DNA of 64,000 bases, from positions 1 through 64,000 of the forward strand of contig NZ_BQID01000001.1 in NCBI RefSeq assembly GCF_021602345.1. The letters run 5' to 3'. The DNA comes from Pseudomonas pharyngis. Its GTDB lineage: Bacteria > Pseudomonadota > Gammaproteobacteria > Pseudomonadales > Pseudomonadaceae. The notes beneath the pieces were generated by a model. That model was given only the letters and a program-made list of their open reading frames with translations. It was not told the origin of the DNA and ran no database searches. Numbering within the stretch: the stretch's first letter is position 1; every line of letters begins with the position of its first letter. The translations under genes were made by a program, and so were the position numbers. This document shows, piece by piece, positions 1 through 10,241 of this stretch.

Positions 1-12
1 CTTATTTCAACT

Positions 13-1212
13 TTACTCAGATTTAAGCGTAATCCGTGCAAAAGCCTTCTTGCCCGCCTGGCAAACGTGGGTTGCGCCCAGTACATATATAAAGGAACGA
101 TCAACCACCTCACCATCTACACGCACACCACCGGAAGCCAACAGATCACGAGCAGCCGCAGAGTTCTTCACCAGTCCTGCCTTATTAAGGACAGCAGCAA
201 TCGGCATATCCTCGGCAGCAGTCAGTTCGACCTCTGGGAGATCATCCGGCAACTCACCATCCTTCATACGGTTACCCGCACCACGGTGAGCATTGGCCGC
301 AGCCTCTTCACCATGGAAGCGCGCAACAATCTCTTCGGCCAGCTTGATCTTGATATCACGCGGGTTGGCACCCGTTTCAACATCAGCACGGAAAGCATTG
401 ATCTCATCCATCGAACGGAAGCTGAGCAACTCGAAGTAGCGCCACATCAACGCATCAGGAATCGAGACCAGCTTACTGTACATGACGCCCGGCGCTTCCT
501 GGATACCAACGTAGTTGCCCAGCGACTTGGACATCTTCTTCACGCCATCCAGACCTTCAAGCAACGGCATCGTCAGGATGCACTGCGCTTCCTGGCCATA
601 ACCCCGCTGCAGCTCACGCCCCATCAGCAGGTTGAACTTCTGATCGGTACCACCCAGCTCAACGTCAGCGCGCAAAGCAACCGAGTCATAACCCTGCACC
701 AGCGGATAGAGGAATTCGTGAATGGCAATCGGCTGATTGGTGGTGTAGCGCTTGTCGAAGTCATCACGCTCGAGCATACGAGCAACGGTGTACTGCGAAG
801 TCAGACGAATAAAGTCCGCAGGCCCCATCTGATCCATCCAGGTAGAGTTGAACGCGACTTCGGTTTTCGCCGGATCAAGAATCTTGAACACCTGAGTCTT
901 GTAGGTCTCGGCGTTTTCCAGAACCTGCTCACGAGTCAATGGAGGGCGAGTGGCGCTCTTGCCGCTCGGATCACCGATCATTCCGGTGAAATCACCAATA
1001 AGGAAGATCACCTGATGCCCCAACTCCTGGAACTGGCGCAGCTTATTAATAAGCACAGTGTGACCAAGGTGCAGGTCCGGCGCAGTTGGATCGAAGCCGG
1101 CCTTGATTCGCAGCGGCTGGCCACGCTTGAGCTTTTCGATCAGCTCGGACTCGACCAACAGTTCTTCCGCACCACGTTTAATCAGCGCTAGCTGCTCTTC
1201 AACCGACTTCAT
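13..1212 (-). CDS. tyrS: Tyrosyl-tRNA synthetase
   Basis: Class I aminoacyl-tRNA synthetase that charges tRNA-Tyr in the cytoplasm. The 399-residue product shows the HIGH-type signature as HLGHT in [11 protein letters not shown], the KMSKS loop (KKMSKSLGN), and a C-terminal S4-like RNA-binding segment ([15 protein letters not shown]). The reading frame stays open upstream to 1305, but the ATG at 1212 beginning [12 protein letters not shown] gives the length usual for Pseudomonas TyrS, and the extra upstream residues look unlike the family. It is divergent from the M23 peptidase gene. In related pseudomonads an rRNA operon lies beyond its 3' end, which would be just off the left edge; that is recalled context, not visible here. 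Confidence 0.97.
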   Translation of the reverse strand: MKSVEEQLALIKRGAEELLVESELIEKLKRGQPLRIKAGFDPTAPDLHLGHTVLINKLRQFQELGHQVIFLIGDFTGMIGDPSGKSATRPPLTREQVLENAETYKTQVFKILDPAKTEVAFNSTWMDQMGPADFIRLTSQYTVARMLERDDFDKRYTTNQPIAIHEFLYPLVQGYDSVALRADVELGGTDQKFNLLMGRELQRGYGQEAQCILTMPLLEGLDGVKKMSKSLGNYVGIQEAPGVMYSKLVSIPDALMWRYFELLSFRSMDEINAFRADVETGANPRDIKIKLAEEIVARFHGEEAAANAHRGAGNRMKDGELPDDLPEVELTAAEDMPIAAVLNKAGLVKNSAAARDLLASGGVRVDGEVVDRSFIYVLGATHVCQAGKKAFARITLKSE

Positions 1213-1422
1213 AACAGACCCGCAAGGCTCAGATTCAAAGGGAACCAACCATACAAGATCGCGCACCAAATACAAGTTTTGCCCGGCACACGGACACCAA
1301 TCCACGGACAGGGCGTCCGCAGACTTGCTTCAGAGATGATTTGGTTATATTTTATACAGTTATTTCATCTTCATCATGTCATTCATCTTTTCCAATTCAT
1401 CTTTTTCAAAGTCAAATTACTT

Positions 1423-2847
1423 ATGACCACTGAACCGTCTAAAGCGCCACCGCTTTACCCGAAGACCCACCTGCTCGCCGCAAGTGGTATCGCCGCCCTT
1501 CTCAGCCTGGCGCTCCTGGTGTTTCCATCCAGTGATGTTGAAGCCAAAAAGACAACGCTGAGCCTTGAACTGGAAAGTCCTGCTGAACAACTGACACAAG
1601 ATCAAGACGCTGCCGACGCAGCTCAAGCCACAAATGAGTCCGTAGCCTCCCCTTTCGCGCAGATCGAAAACAGCGCCGAAGAGACGCAGGAAACCGCTCA
1701 GTCTGCACCAGCGCCGACACCGGTAGCTGAAGAAAAAAAGGCCCCAAATCACAGGGAAGTGATCGTCTCCAAGGGCGATACGCTTTCTACACTGTTCGAG
1801 AAAGTCGGCCTCCCGGCCGCGGCCGTCCATGAAGTGCTGGCCAGTGATAAACAAGCCAAGCAGTTCAGTCAGCTCAAACACGGCCAGAAACTCGAATTCG
1901 AATTGAATCCACAAGGTCAGCTGACCAACCTGCACAGCAAGATCAGCAACGTTGAAACCATCACCCTGACCAAGAATGACAAGGGTTATGTGTTCAACCG
2001 CGTTACCGCCAAACCGACTGTTCGCACCGCTTATGTACACGGTGTGATCAACAGCTCGCTGTCGCAGTCCGCCGCCCGCGCAGGCCTGTCCCACAGCCTG
2101 ACCATGGACATGGCCAGTGTCTTTGGCTACGACGTCGACTTCGCCCAGGATATCCGCCAGGGTGACGAGTTCGATGTGATCTATGAACAGAAAGTGGTCA
2201 ACGGCAAAGCCGTTGGCAACGGTCCGATCCTGTCCGCCCGCTTCACCAACCGCGGCAAGACTTACACTGCCGTGCGTTACACCAACAAGCAGGGCAACAG
2301 CAGCTACTACACCGCAGATGGCAACAGCATGCGCAAGGCGTTCATCCGTACACCGGTGGACTTCGCCCGCATCAGCTCTAAATTTTCCATGGGCCGCAAA
2401 CACCCGATCCTCAACAAGATCCGTGCCCACAAAGGCGTCGACTACGCCGCCCCGCGCGGTACGCCGATCAAGGCTGCCGGCGACGGCAAAGTGCTGCTGG
2501 CCGGCCGTCGCGGCGGTTACGGCAACACCGTGATCATCCAGCACGGCAACACTTACCGTACGCTGTATGGACACATGCAGGGCTTCGCCAAGGGCGTGAA
2601 GACCGGCGGCACAGTTAAACAGGGCCAGGTGATCGGTTACATCGGCACCACCGGCCTGTCCACCGGACCGCACCTGCACTATGAGTTCCAGGTCAACGGT
2701 GTCCACGTCGATCCATTGGGCCAGAAGCTGCCGATGGCCGACCCGATCGCCAAATCCGAACGCGCTCGCTTCCTGGCGCAGAGCCAGCCACTGATGGCTC
2801 GTATGGATCAGGAAAAAGCCACCATGCTGGCTTCGAGCAAACGTTAA
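1423..2847 (+). CDS. M23-family peptidoglycan endopeptidase (MepM/YebA-like)
   Basis: Probable periplasmic murein DD-endopeptidase acting on peptide cross-links. The 474-residue product has an N-terminal membrane anchor or uncleaved signal (AASGIAALLSLALLVF), a low-complexity Ala/Glu/Gln linker, a LysM/OapA-like peptidoglycan-binding stretch beginning VIVSKGDTLSTLFEK, and a C-terminal M23 (LytM) domain. Zinc ligands are visible as HKGVD and HLHYEF. The ATG at 1423 follows an AT-rich leader; an in-frame ATG at 1336 would add an unlikely hydrophobic tail. It lies 3 nt upstream of anmK, so the two are probably co-transcribed and link wall cleavage to wall-sugar recycling. Family assignment is firm; equivalence to MepM is inferred. 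Confidence 0.93.
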   Translation: MTTEPSKAPPLYPKTHLLAASGIAALLSLALLVFPSSDVEAKKTTLSLELESPAEQLTQDQDAADAAQATNESVASPFAQIENSAEETQETAQSAPAPTPVAEEKKAPNHREVIVSKGDTLSTLFEKVGLPAAAVHEVLASDKQAKQFSQLKHGQKLEFELNPQGQLTNLHSKISNVETITLTKNDKGYVFNRVTAKPTVRTAYVHGVINSSLSQSAARAGLSHSLTMDMASVFGYDVDFAQDIRQGDEFDVIYEQKVVNGKAVGNGPILSARFTNRGKTYTAVRYTNKQGNSSYYTADGNSMRKAFIRTPVDFARISSKFSMGRKHPILNKIRAHKGVDYAAPRGTPIKAAGDGKVLLAGRRGGYGNTVIIQHGNTYRTLYGHMQGFAKGVKTGGTVKQGQVIGYIGTTGLSTGPHLHYEFQVNGVHVDPLGQKLPMADPIAKSERARFLAQSQPLMARMDQEKATMLASSKR

Positions 2848-3942
<1,095 letters not shown>

Positions 3943-3957
3943 CAAATTGCAGATAAC

Positions 3958-3993
3958 AAAACGCCGCAGAACCGTGAGGCTCTGCGGCGTTTT
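3958..3993. terminator. Bidirectional intrinsic terminator between anmK and erpA
   Basis: A perfect stem ACGCCGCAGA/TCTGCGGCGT flanked by AAA on the left and TTTT on the right. It can serve both the plus-strand anmK transcript and the converging minus-strand erpA transcript. Confidence 0.9.
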
Positions 3994-4014
3994 ATTGTGT
4001 TCGGTGAAACGCGA

Positions 4015-4365
4015 TCAGATCGAGAACGAGGAGCCGCAACCACAAGTGGTGGTGGCATTCGGGTTCTTGATCACGAAACGCGAACCTTCCAGACCTTCCT
4101 GATAATCCACCTCGGCACCTGCCAGGTACTGGAAGCTCATCGGATCAACCACCAGACTGACGCCTTCGCGCTCGACGATGGTGTCGTCCTCGGCCACATC
4201 CTCATCGAAGGTGAAGCCGTACTGAAACCCTGAACAACCGCCGCCCGTAACGAATACGCGCAGCTTCAAGCGATCATTCCCCTCTTCATCGACCAGGCTC
4301 TTCACCTTGTGCGCGGCACCTTGAGTGAATTGCAAAGCCGTGGGGGTGAAGGATTCGACGCTCAT
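4015..4365 (-). CDS. erpA: Iron-sulfur cluster insertion protein ErpA
   Basis: A-type carrier that delivers Fe-S clusters to target apoproteins such as the isoprenoid enzymes. The 116-residue product has the HesB/IscA-family fold signature [11 protein letters not shown] and the C-terminal CGCGSSFSI, giving the three conserved cluster-binding cysteines. The ATG at 4365 gives full family length. It is a single gene, convergent with anmK and downstream of argC in the same direction but separated by a terminator at 4489-4515. Confidence 0.96.
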   Translation of the reverse strand: MSVESFTPTALQFTQGAAHKVKSLVDEEGNDRLKLRVFVTGGGCSGFQYGFTFDEDVAEDDTIVEREGVSLVVDPMSFQYLAGAEVDYQEGLEGSRFVIKNPNATTTCGCGSSFSI

Positions 4366-4488
4366 GCTGACAATCTCCCGGCGTTACGCCGCCATAATGC
4401 GTGATGACGCGCATTATCCGCTTGTCCTAGAAAATCGGTCAACTATTGTTACGGTATATCAATAAAGCTGATCAACCGACCAGAATGC

Positions 4489-4515
4489 AAAAAGGCCCGT
4501 CAGACGGGCCTTTTT
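4489..4515. terminator. Intrinsic terminator downstream of argC
   Basis: The stem AAAAAGGCCCGTC / GACGGGCCTTTTT has only a 1-nt centre as written, so the practical loop is a few nt. It lies 18 nt past the argC stop on the minus strand, and is symmetric enough to work in both directions. Confidence 0.88.
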
Positions 4516-4533
4516 ACCAAGCAAGATCGGTCG

Positions 4534-5568
4534 TTACGGCAGCATGCCAGCGTGGGACAGGCCCAGACGCTCATCCAGCCCGAACAGGATGTTCATGTTC
4601 TGCACGGCCTGACCCGACGCGCCCTTGACCAGATTGTCGATCACCGAAAGCACCACCACCAGATCACCATCCTGTGGACGGTGAACCGCGATTCGGCAGA
4701 CGTTGGCGCCACGCACGCTGCGGGTTTCCGGATGGCTGCCAGCCGGCATCATGTCGACGAACGGCTCATTGGCATAACGTTTCTCGAACAGCGCCTGCAG
4801 ATCCACCGAGCGGTCCACCACAGTCGCGTAGAGCGTGGAGTGAATGCCACGGATCATCGGCGTCAGGTGCGGCACAAAAGTCAGACCGACATCCTTGCCC
4901 GCCGCACGACGCAGCCCCTGGCGAATTTCCGGCAGATGACGGTGACCTTTCACCGCATAGGCCTTCATGCTTTCCGACGTCTCGGAGTACAGCGAGCCTA
5001 CGGCAGCGCCACGACCGGCACCGCTGACACCGGATTTGCAGTCGGCGATCAGGTGCGAAGCATCGGCAATGCCCGCCTCAAGCAACGGCAGGAAACCCAG
5101 CTGCGTCGCGGTCGGATAGCAACCCGGCACCGCGATCAGGCGTGCTTTCTTGATTTGCTCACGATTGACTTCCGGCAAGCCGTAAACCGCCTCGTCCAGC
5201 AGCTCCGGCGCGCCGTGCGGCTGGCCATACCACTTGGCCCATTCATCGGCGTCCTGCAGACGGAAATCAGCCGACAGGTCGATGACCTTGGTGCCGGCCG
5301 CCAGCAGTTCGCCAGCCAGTGCGTGGGCAACGCCGTGGGGAGTGGCGAAGAACACCACGTCGCAAGCGCCCAGGGTCTTGATGTCCGGCACGCTGAATGC
5401 CAGACCGTCGTAGTGACCGCGCAGGTTCGGGTACATCTCAGCCACGGCCAGACCGGCCTCGGATCGGGAAGTGATCACCACCACTTCTGCCTGCGGATGC
5501 TGTGCCAACAGACGCAGCAGTTCGACACCGGTGTAACCCGTGCCGCCGACGATACCGACCTTGACCAT
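4534..5568 (-). CDS. argC: N-acetyl-gamma-glutamyl-phosphate reductase
   Basis: NADPH-dependent third step of arginine biosynthesis, reducing N-acetylglutamyl-phosphate to the semialdehyde. The 344-residue product starts [14 protein letters not shown], the dinucleotide-binding loop, and carries the catalytic cysteine in [12 protein letters not shown]. The start at 5568 is chosen because the family begins there and an AGGG-type ribosome site lies just upstream; the frame stays open to 5640 with no family resemblance. It is divergent from hemJ, with 135 nt between the starts. Confidence 0.96.
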   Translation of the reverse strand: MVKVGIVGGTGYTGVELLRLLAQHPQAEVVVITSRSEAGLAVAEMYPNLRGHYDGLAFSVPDIKTLGACDVVFFATPHGVAHALAGELLAAGTKVIDLSADFRLQDADEWAKWYGQPHGAPELLDEAVYGLPEVNREQIKKARLIAVPGCYPTATQLGFLPLLEAGIADASHLIADCKSGVSGAGRGAAVGSLYSETSESMKAYAVKGHRHLPEIRQGLRRAAGKDVGLTFVPHLTPMIRGIHSTLYATVVDRSVDLQALFEKRYANEPFVDMMPAGSHPETRSVRGANVCRIAVHRPQDGDLVVVLSVIDNLVKGASGQAVQNMNILFGLDERLGLSHAGMLP

Positions 5569-5703
5569 AAACCTGCCCTCAACGAACCCACTGGAAAGCC
5601 GTCGATAATAGGGGCCGCGCGCCCCTGCGACAACCGCCAAGGTGACGTGCGGACGCTCAAGCCTCTACTATCCGGCCTACCGTGAATCAGGGAATAACCA
5701 AAA

Positions 5704-6132
5704 ATGCTCTATCTGTGGATCAAAGCGCTACATATCGTCAGCATCGTGTGCTGGTTTGCCGGGCTGTTCTATCTTCCGCGACTGTTCGTTTATCACGCGC
5801 AAAGTGAAGACACGATCAGCAAGGAACGCTTCAGCATCATGGAGCGCAAGCTGTATCGCGGCATCATGGGCCCGGCGATGATCGCCGCGCTGATCTTCGG
5901 CGGCTGGCTGATCTACCTGAACCCGAGCATCTTCAGCAGCGGTGGCTGGATCCACGCCAAACTGACCCTGGTCGTGCTGCTGATCGGTTACCACCACATG
6001 TGCGGCGCGCAGGTAAAACGTTTTGCCCGTGGCGAGAACACCCGCAGCCATGTCTTTTATCGCTGGTTCAATGAAGTGCCGGTTCTGCTATTGCTGGCTA
6101 TCGTAATTCTGGTCGTGGTCAAGCCGTTCTAA
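5704..6132 (+). CDS. hemJ: Protoporphyrinogen oxidase HemJ
   Basis: Membrane enzyme that oxidises protoporphyrinogen IX in haem synthesis, the HemJ form used by bacteria lacking HemG/HemY. The 142-residue protein has four hydrophobic segments and family landmarks: a histidine in LYLWIKALHIVSIVCWFAGLFYLPRLF-like N-terminal helices, and YHHMCG with RWFNEVPVLLLLAIVILVVVKPF-like C-terminal sequence. It is the first gene of a co-directional run reaching coq7. I base the call on pattern and length. Confidence 0.92.
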   Translation: MLYLWIKALHIVSIVCWFAGLFYLPRLFVYHAQSEDTISKERFSIMERKLYRGIMGPAMIAALIFGGWLIYLNPSIFSSGGWIHAKLTLVVLLIGYHHMCGAQVKRFARGENTRSHVFYRWFNEVPVLLLLAIVILVVVKPF

Positions 6133-6165
6133 CTTCAACAAATACAACTTTCCGGGGTACTTCCG

Positions 6166-7134
6166 ATGTCGCTGCCCGCTCTGCTCGAACAACGTCTGCG
6201 TCTGCCCGTAGTGGCAGCACCGATGTTTCTGATCTCCAATCCTGAACTGGTGCTGGCGTGCTGCCGTAACGGCGTGGTCGGCAGCTTTCCGGCGCTGAAT
6301 CAACGCGAAAGCAGCGGATTCAAGGCCTGGCTGGAGCAGATCGAAGCGGGACTGGCGACACTGGAGAACCCGGCGCCTTATGCCGTGAATCTGATTGTTC
6401 ACAAGAGCAATCCACGTCTGGAGGCGGACCTGAACATCTGCGTCGAACACAAAGTCCCCATCGTCATCACCAGTCTTGGTGCCGTGAAGGAACTGGTAGA
6501 CGCCGTGCACAGCTACGGCGGTCTGGTCTTCCACGACGTGACGACCCGCCGCCATGCCGAGAAAGCCGCCGAGGCCGGTGTCGATGGCTTGATCGCCGTC
6601 GCGGCCGGTGCCGGTGGGCACGCCGGGACCTGGAGCCCGTTCTCGCTGATCTCCGAGATCCGCGAGTTCTTCGAAAAGACCCTGTTGCTTGCAGGATGTT
6701 TGAACCATGGGCATGAGATTCTCGCCGCACAACTGCTCGGCGCGGATCTGGCCTACTTCGGCACGCGATTTATCGGCACCACTGAAAGTCATGCGCCTGA
6801 CGCCTACAAGCAGATGCTGCTGACTGCCAAAGCCGCCGACATCATTCATACTCCTGCCGTGTCCGGTGTTCCGGCCAGTTTCATGCGTCAAAGCCTGGAG
6901 GCCGCCGGTTTCGACATGGCAGCCCTGCAGGGCAAGGGTGAAGTGAACTTCGGCGACAAACTCAAGCCGATCAATGACGAAGCCAAGGCCTGGAAAACCG
7001 TGTGGTCGGCAGGTCAAGGCGTCGGGCAGATCGACGATCTGCCAAGCGTGGATCAACTGGTGGCGCGTCTTGATGCGGAATATCGCCAAGCCCTGGAGCA
7101 CGCAGCGCAACTGCCGAAACGCTGGCCGCGCTGA
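6166..7134 (+). CDS. Nitronate monooxygenase (NMO/2-nitropropane dioxygenase family)
   Basis: FMN-dependent TIM-barrel oxygenase that detoxifies alkyl nitronates. The 322-residue product has the family N-terminus (LPVVAAPMFLISNPELV), the FMN/phosphate-binding AAGAGGHAG, and GTRFIGTTES near the second phosphate loop. It lies 33 nt after hemJ in the same direction. The physiological substrate in this organism cannot be read from the sequence. Confidence 0.9.
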   Translation: MSLPALLEQRLRLPVVAAPMFLISNPELVLACCRNGVVGSFPALNQRESSGFKAWLEQIEAGLATLENPAPYAVNLIVHKSNPRLEADLNICVEHKVPIVITSLGAVKELVDAVHSYGGLVFHDVTTRRHAEKAAEAGVDGLIAVAAGAGGHAGTWSPFSLISEIREFFEKTLLLAGCLNHGHEILAAQLLGADLAYFGTRFIGTTESHAPDAYKQMLLTAKAADIIHTPAVSGVPASFMRQSLEAAGFDMAALQGKGEVNFGDKLKPINDEAKAWKTVWSAGQGVGQIDDLPSVDQLVARLDAEYRQALEHAAQLPKRWPR

Positions 7135-7204
7135 ATGAAACCTGGCCGGTCGCTGTCTGACTGGCCTTAGACTCAATTTATCTCGCGACAAGGATGCCTC
7201 GGCC

Positions 7205-8155
7205 ATGAGCGAACCCCGTTACAAGATCGTTTTCGACGGCGCGCTCCAGCCCGGCGTCGATGTCACCACGGCCAAGCTCAACCTGGCCGATCTGTTCAAA
7301 AGCGATGTTGCCGCCATCGAGCGTCTGTTCAATGGCCGCACCGTCGCACTCAAGCGTGATCTGTCCCACAGCGATGCGCAGACTTATCTGCAAGCGCTGG
7401 GCAAGACCGGGATCGATGCCCGGATCGAAGCGGAAACGCCCATCGAGCTGAATCTGTCGGATGTCCACGAGCAAAGCGCCGCCGTCGCGGAGCCTGACTC
7501 GCCTTATGCGCCCCCTCGCGCCGCCGTCGGTGAAAGCCTGCCGGCATTCGCGCCTCTCAAGCCGCTCAGCGTCGAAGGCCGGATCGGCCGCTTGCGTTAC
7601 CTTGCATGGTCGATGGTGTTGAGCCTGGTCGCCCTGCCAATCGTCAGCGTGTTCGCGCTGATCGGTCTGGGCCTGGTGAGCGCCGACTCGACGACCGGCC
7701 TGATCATCGGCGGTCTTCTCGCCTTCTTCCTGTTTCTGGCCTTCGCGATCGTCGGCATCCTGTTCAGCATTCAGCGCTTGCACGATATCGGCTGGTCGGG
7801 ATGGCTCTGGCTGCTGACCCTTGTTCCGTTCGTGGGCAGCTTCTTCCCGCTGGTGATCATGGTCGTGCCGGGCAATACCGGCGCCAACCGCTATGGCCCA
7901 CCACCTCCGCCGAACAGTACGGCAGTCAAAGTGCTGTGCTCTTTGTGGATCGTGTTTATCGGGCTGTTTTTCATGGGCGGCTTGCTGGGTGGGATTACCG
8001 CCATCCAGCAGGAATACGAAAGCAGTCTTGAAAGCAGCTATGAGAGCGGTTCGGTGACCACCGATGAAATCGATGTCGAAGTCGAGCCGGCCGCGAATTC
8101 GGCAGACGATGCAGCCGAAGCCGCCCTCGCCCCTGTAGACTCTGCGAAAGAATGA
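7205..8155 (+). CDS. DUF805 membrane protein with N-terminal soluble domain
   Basis: Function unknown. The 316-residue protein has two parts. Residues 1-80 form a soluble alpha/beta-looking module (YKIVFDGALQPGVD, then LFNGRTVALKR). From about residue 125 there is a DUF805 domain with the family motif EGRIGRLRYLAW, four hydrophobic segments, and LHDIGWSGWLW. The C-terminus is an acidic, Ser/Ala-rich tail (VDVEVEPAANSADDAAEAAL-like). It stands 70 nt after the nitronate monooxygenase and 61 nt before the SDR gene, so operon membership is uncertain. DUF805 proteins are widespread inner-membrane proteins with no settled role. Confidence 0.85.
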   Translation: MSEPRYKIVFDGALQPGVDVTTAKLNLADLFKSDVAAIERLFNGRTVALKRDLSHSDAQTYLQALGKTGIDARIEAETPIELNLSDVHEQSAAVAEPDSPYAPPRAAVGESLPAFAPLKPLSVEGRIGRLRYLAWSMVLSLVALPIVSVFALIGLGLVSADSTTGLIIGGLLAFFLFLAFAIVGILFSIQRLHDIGWSGWLWLLTLVPFVGSFFPLVIMVVPGNTGANRYGPPPPPNSTAVKVLCSLWIVFIGLFFMGGLLGGITAIQQEYESSLESSYESGSVTTDEIDVEVEPAANSADDAAEAALAPVDSAKE

Positions 8156-8216
8156 ACAACGCTCCCCGCCGTGACACCTGCGTCGACGGCGCGGCGCTGT
8201 TGCGATGGAGATTTGC

Positions 8217-9005
8217 ATGACCCGTTACGCTCTGATCACCGGCGCCTCCAGTGGCATCGGCCTGGCGATGGCCGAAGCCCTGGCGCGCCGTGGCCGCAGC
8301 CTGATTCTGGTGGCCCGCCAGCGTGATCAGCTGGAAAGCATTGCGATTGAACTGACCCAACGCTTCGGCGTGGAGGTGCTGTTCCGCGCCTGCGACCTCG
8401 GTGAGCCGCTGCGCCTGTCCGGTTTCCTGCTGGAGCTGGAAGAAGGCGATCGGCAGATCGATCTGCTGGTCAATTGCGCCGGCATCGGTACTTGCGGCCC
8501 GTTTCTGGCCCAGGACTGGATGACCGAACAGGACCTGATCGAAGTGAACATCCTCGCCCTCACCCGCCTCTGCCATGCCATCGGCAACAGCATGGCGTTG
8601 CAGGGCGGCGGACAGATTCTCAATGTCGCGTCGGTGGCGGCCTTCAACCCCGGGCCCTGGATGAGCACCTACTACGCCAGCAAGGCGTATGTTCTGCACT
8701 TCTCGGAAGCACTGCGGGTGGAATTGAAGAAGTGTGCGGTCAAAGTGTCGGTGCTCTGCCCCGGTCCGACCCGCACCGCGTTCTTTCGCACCGCGCAACT
8801 GAACAACGACAAACTCAACGCCAGCAAATTGCTGATGAGCCCCGAGGAGGTCGCGCTGTATACCGTGCGCGCCCTGGAGAAAAACCGCGCAATCATCATT
8901 CCCGGACGCCGAAACCGCTGGTTCGCCTTTCTGCCACGGCTCGGTTCGCGCTGGCTCAATCGCACGATTATCGGCATGGTCAACAAGGCTTACTGCCCGC
9001 GCTGA
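8217..9005 (+). CDS. Short-chain dehydrogenase/reductase
   Basis: Classical SDR with Rossmann fold, likely NADP(H)-dependent. The 262-residue product begins MTRYALITGASSGIG (cofactor loop TGxxxGIG), has NCAG, and the catalytic Tyr and Lys in YYASK. The ATG at 8217 is preferred over the in-frame ATG at 8205 because a GGAG ribosome site at 8207-8210 sits 6 nt before it and lies inside the longer version. A basic, Trp/Leu-rich C-terminus suggests membrane association. The substrate is unknown. Confidence 0.9.
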   Translation: MTRYALITGASSGIGLAMAEALARRGRSLILVARQRDQLESIAIELTQRFGVEVLFRACDLGEPLRLSGFLLELEEGDRQIDLLVNCAGIGTCGPFLAQDWMTEQDLIEVNILALTRLCHAIGNSMALQGGGQILNVASVAAFNPGPWMSTYYASKAYVLHFSEALRVELKKCAVKVSVLCPGPTRTAFFRTAQLNNDKLNASKLLMSPEEVALYTVRALEKNRAIIIPGRRNRWFAFLPRLGSRWLNRTIIGMVNKAYCPR

Positions 9006-9086
9006 AAAGTCCTACGGCAAAACACTGGGCGGCCTTATCACCCTATGAGTACACTCAGGCCAGCCCAAACAACGGAGAAAACAGCT

Positions 9087-9425
9087 GTGGATACTCTGTT
9101 CACCAAAATCATCAACCGGGAAATCCCGGCGAAGATCATTTACGAGGACGACCAGGTTCTGGCGTTCCACGATATCGCCCCACAGGCACCGGTGCATTTT
9201 CTGGTGATCCCGAAGAAACCGGTGCGCACCCTCAATGACCTGACCGAAGACGACAAGGCACTGGCCGGGCATATCCTGTTCACCGCCCAGCGTCTGGCGC
9301 TGGAGCTGGGCTGCGAGGAAGGCTTCCGGGTGGTGATGAACTGCAATGAAATGGGCGGGCAGACGGTCTACCACATTCACATGCACGTTCTCGGTCAACG
9401 CCAGATGAACTGGCCGCCGGGCTGA
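9087..9425 (+). CDS. HIT-family nucleotide-binding protein (HinT-like)
   Basis: Purine nucleoside phosphoramidase-type protein of the histidine-triad superfamily. The 112-residue product contains the active-site triad as YHIHMHVLG near its C-terminus, and the family N-terminus DTLFTKIINREIPAKIIYEDD. I choose the GTG at 9087 because GGAGAA lies 9 nt upstream; the ATG at 9045 in the same frame would add 14 non-conserved residues and swallow that ribosome site. Similar to E. coli HinT in length and motif. Confidence 0.92.
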   Translation: MDTLFTKIINREIPAKIIYEDDQVLAFHDIAPQAPVHFLVIPKKPVRTLNDLTEDDKALAGHILFTAQRLALELGCEEGFRVVMNCNEMGGQTVYHIHMHVLGQRQMNWPPG

Positions 9426-9441
9426 TTGAACCCAGAGATCG

Positions 9442-9462
9442 GTGGGAGCGCCCCGCTCCCAC
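9442..9462. repeat. Perfect 9-bp inverted repeat (GTGGGAGCG)
   Basis: GTGGGAGCG-CCC-CGCTCCCAC forms a 9-bp hairpin 17 nt after the HIT gene. There is no T-run, so it is not a standard intrinsic terminator. The arm matches the first part of the local REP family, so it may be a truncated REP. Confidence 0.65.
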
Positions 9463-9532
9463 ATGACCCAGCGCAAACCTTCCCCGGCCGATTCGGTTAA
9501 ACTGGCCGCCGAGATTCTTCCCGGAGGTCAGC

Positions 9533-10180
9533 ATGACTACCCAACGTCACTACTCGCCCATTGATCGTCTTCTGCTGCAAGCCGATGCCGCGATGCGTAC
9601 CTTGCTGCCCTTCAGCGGCCAGCCGTACCGTCCGTCGCCAGCGATCGTGCAGCCCGATGTGCAGATGAGCGATGAAGACACCCGCCACGTCGCCGGTCTG
9701 ATGCGCATCAACCACACCGGCGAAGTCTGCGCCCAGGCGCTGTATCAGGGCCAGGCGCTGACCGCCAAGCTGCCGCAGGTGCGCGAGGCCATGGAGCATG
9801 CGGCTGAAGAAGAGATCGATCATCTGGTCTGGTGCGAACAGCGCATTCACCAGTTGGGCAGCCACACCAGCGTGCTCAATCCGCTGTTCTACGGCATGTC
9901 GTTCGGGATCGGCGCAGTCGCCGGGCTGATCAGCGACAAGGTCAGCCTCGGATTTGTCGCCGCCACCGAGCATCAAGTCTGCAAGCATCTGAACGAGCAT
10001 CTGGAGCAACTGCCGGCCGAGGACGAAAAATCCCGGGCGATTCTGGAACAGATGCGCATAGATGAAGAACATCACGCGGAAAGCGCACTGGAGGCCGGCG
10101 GCTTCCGCTTCCCGGCGCCGGTGAAGTTCGGCATGAGCCTGCTGGCCAAAGTGATGACCAAGAGCACTTACCGGATCTGA
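9533..10180 (+). CDS. coq7: Ubiquinone biosynthesis hydroxylase Coq7
   Basis: Di-iron monooxygenase hydroxylating 2-octaprenyl-3-methyl-6-methoxy-1,4-benzoquinol in ubiquinone synthesis. The 215-residue protein shows the carboxylate/histidine metal ligands as [21 protein letters not shown] and RIDEEHH, the repeat pattern of the COQ7 family. A strong AGGAGG-like site (GGAGG at 9523-9527) precedes the ATG. It uses the Coq7 form typical of Pseudomonas rather than the flavin enzyme UbiF of E. coli. A terminator follows. Confidence 0.96.
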   Translation: MTTQRHYSPIDRLLLQADAAMRTLLPFSGQPYRPSPAIVQPDVQMSDEDTRHVAGLMRINHTGEVCAQALYQGQALTAKLPQVREAMEHAAEEEIDHLVWCEQRIHQLGSHTSVLNPLFYGMSFGIGAVAGLISDKVSLGFVAATEHQVCKHLNEHLEQLPAEDEKSRAILEQMRIDEEHHAESALEAGGFRFPAPVKFGMSLLAKVMTKSTYRI

Positions 10181-10191
10181 AAAACGCCCGT

Positions 10192-10227
10192 AAAAAAGGC
10201 GACTGCCGCAAAGCAGTCGCCTTTTTT
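10192..10227. terminator. Bidirectional terminator between coq7 and speD
   Basis: AAAAAAGGCGACTGC-cgcaaa-GCAGTCGCCTTTTTTT: a perfect stem with A and T runs on either side, placed between convergent genes. Confidence 0.93.
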
Positions 10228-10241
10228 TGTGCCCGGATTTC

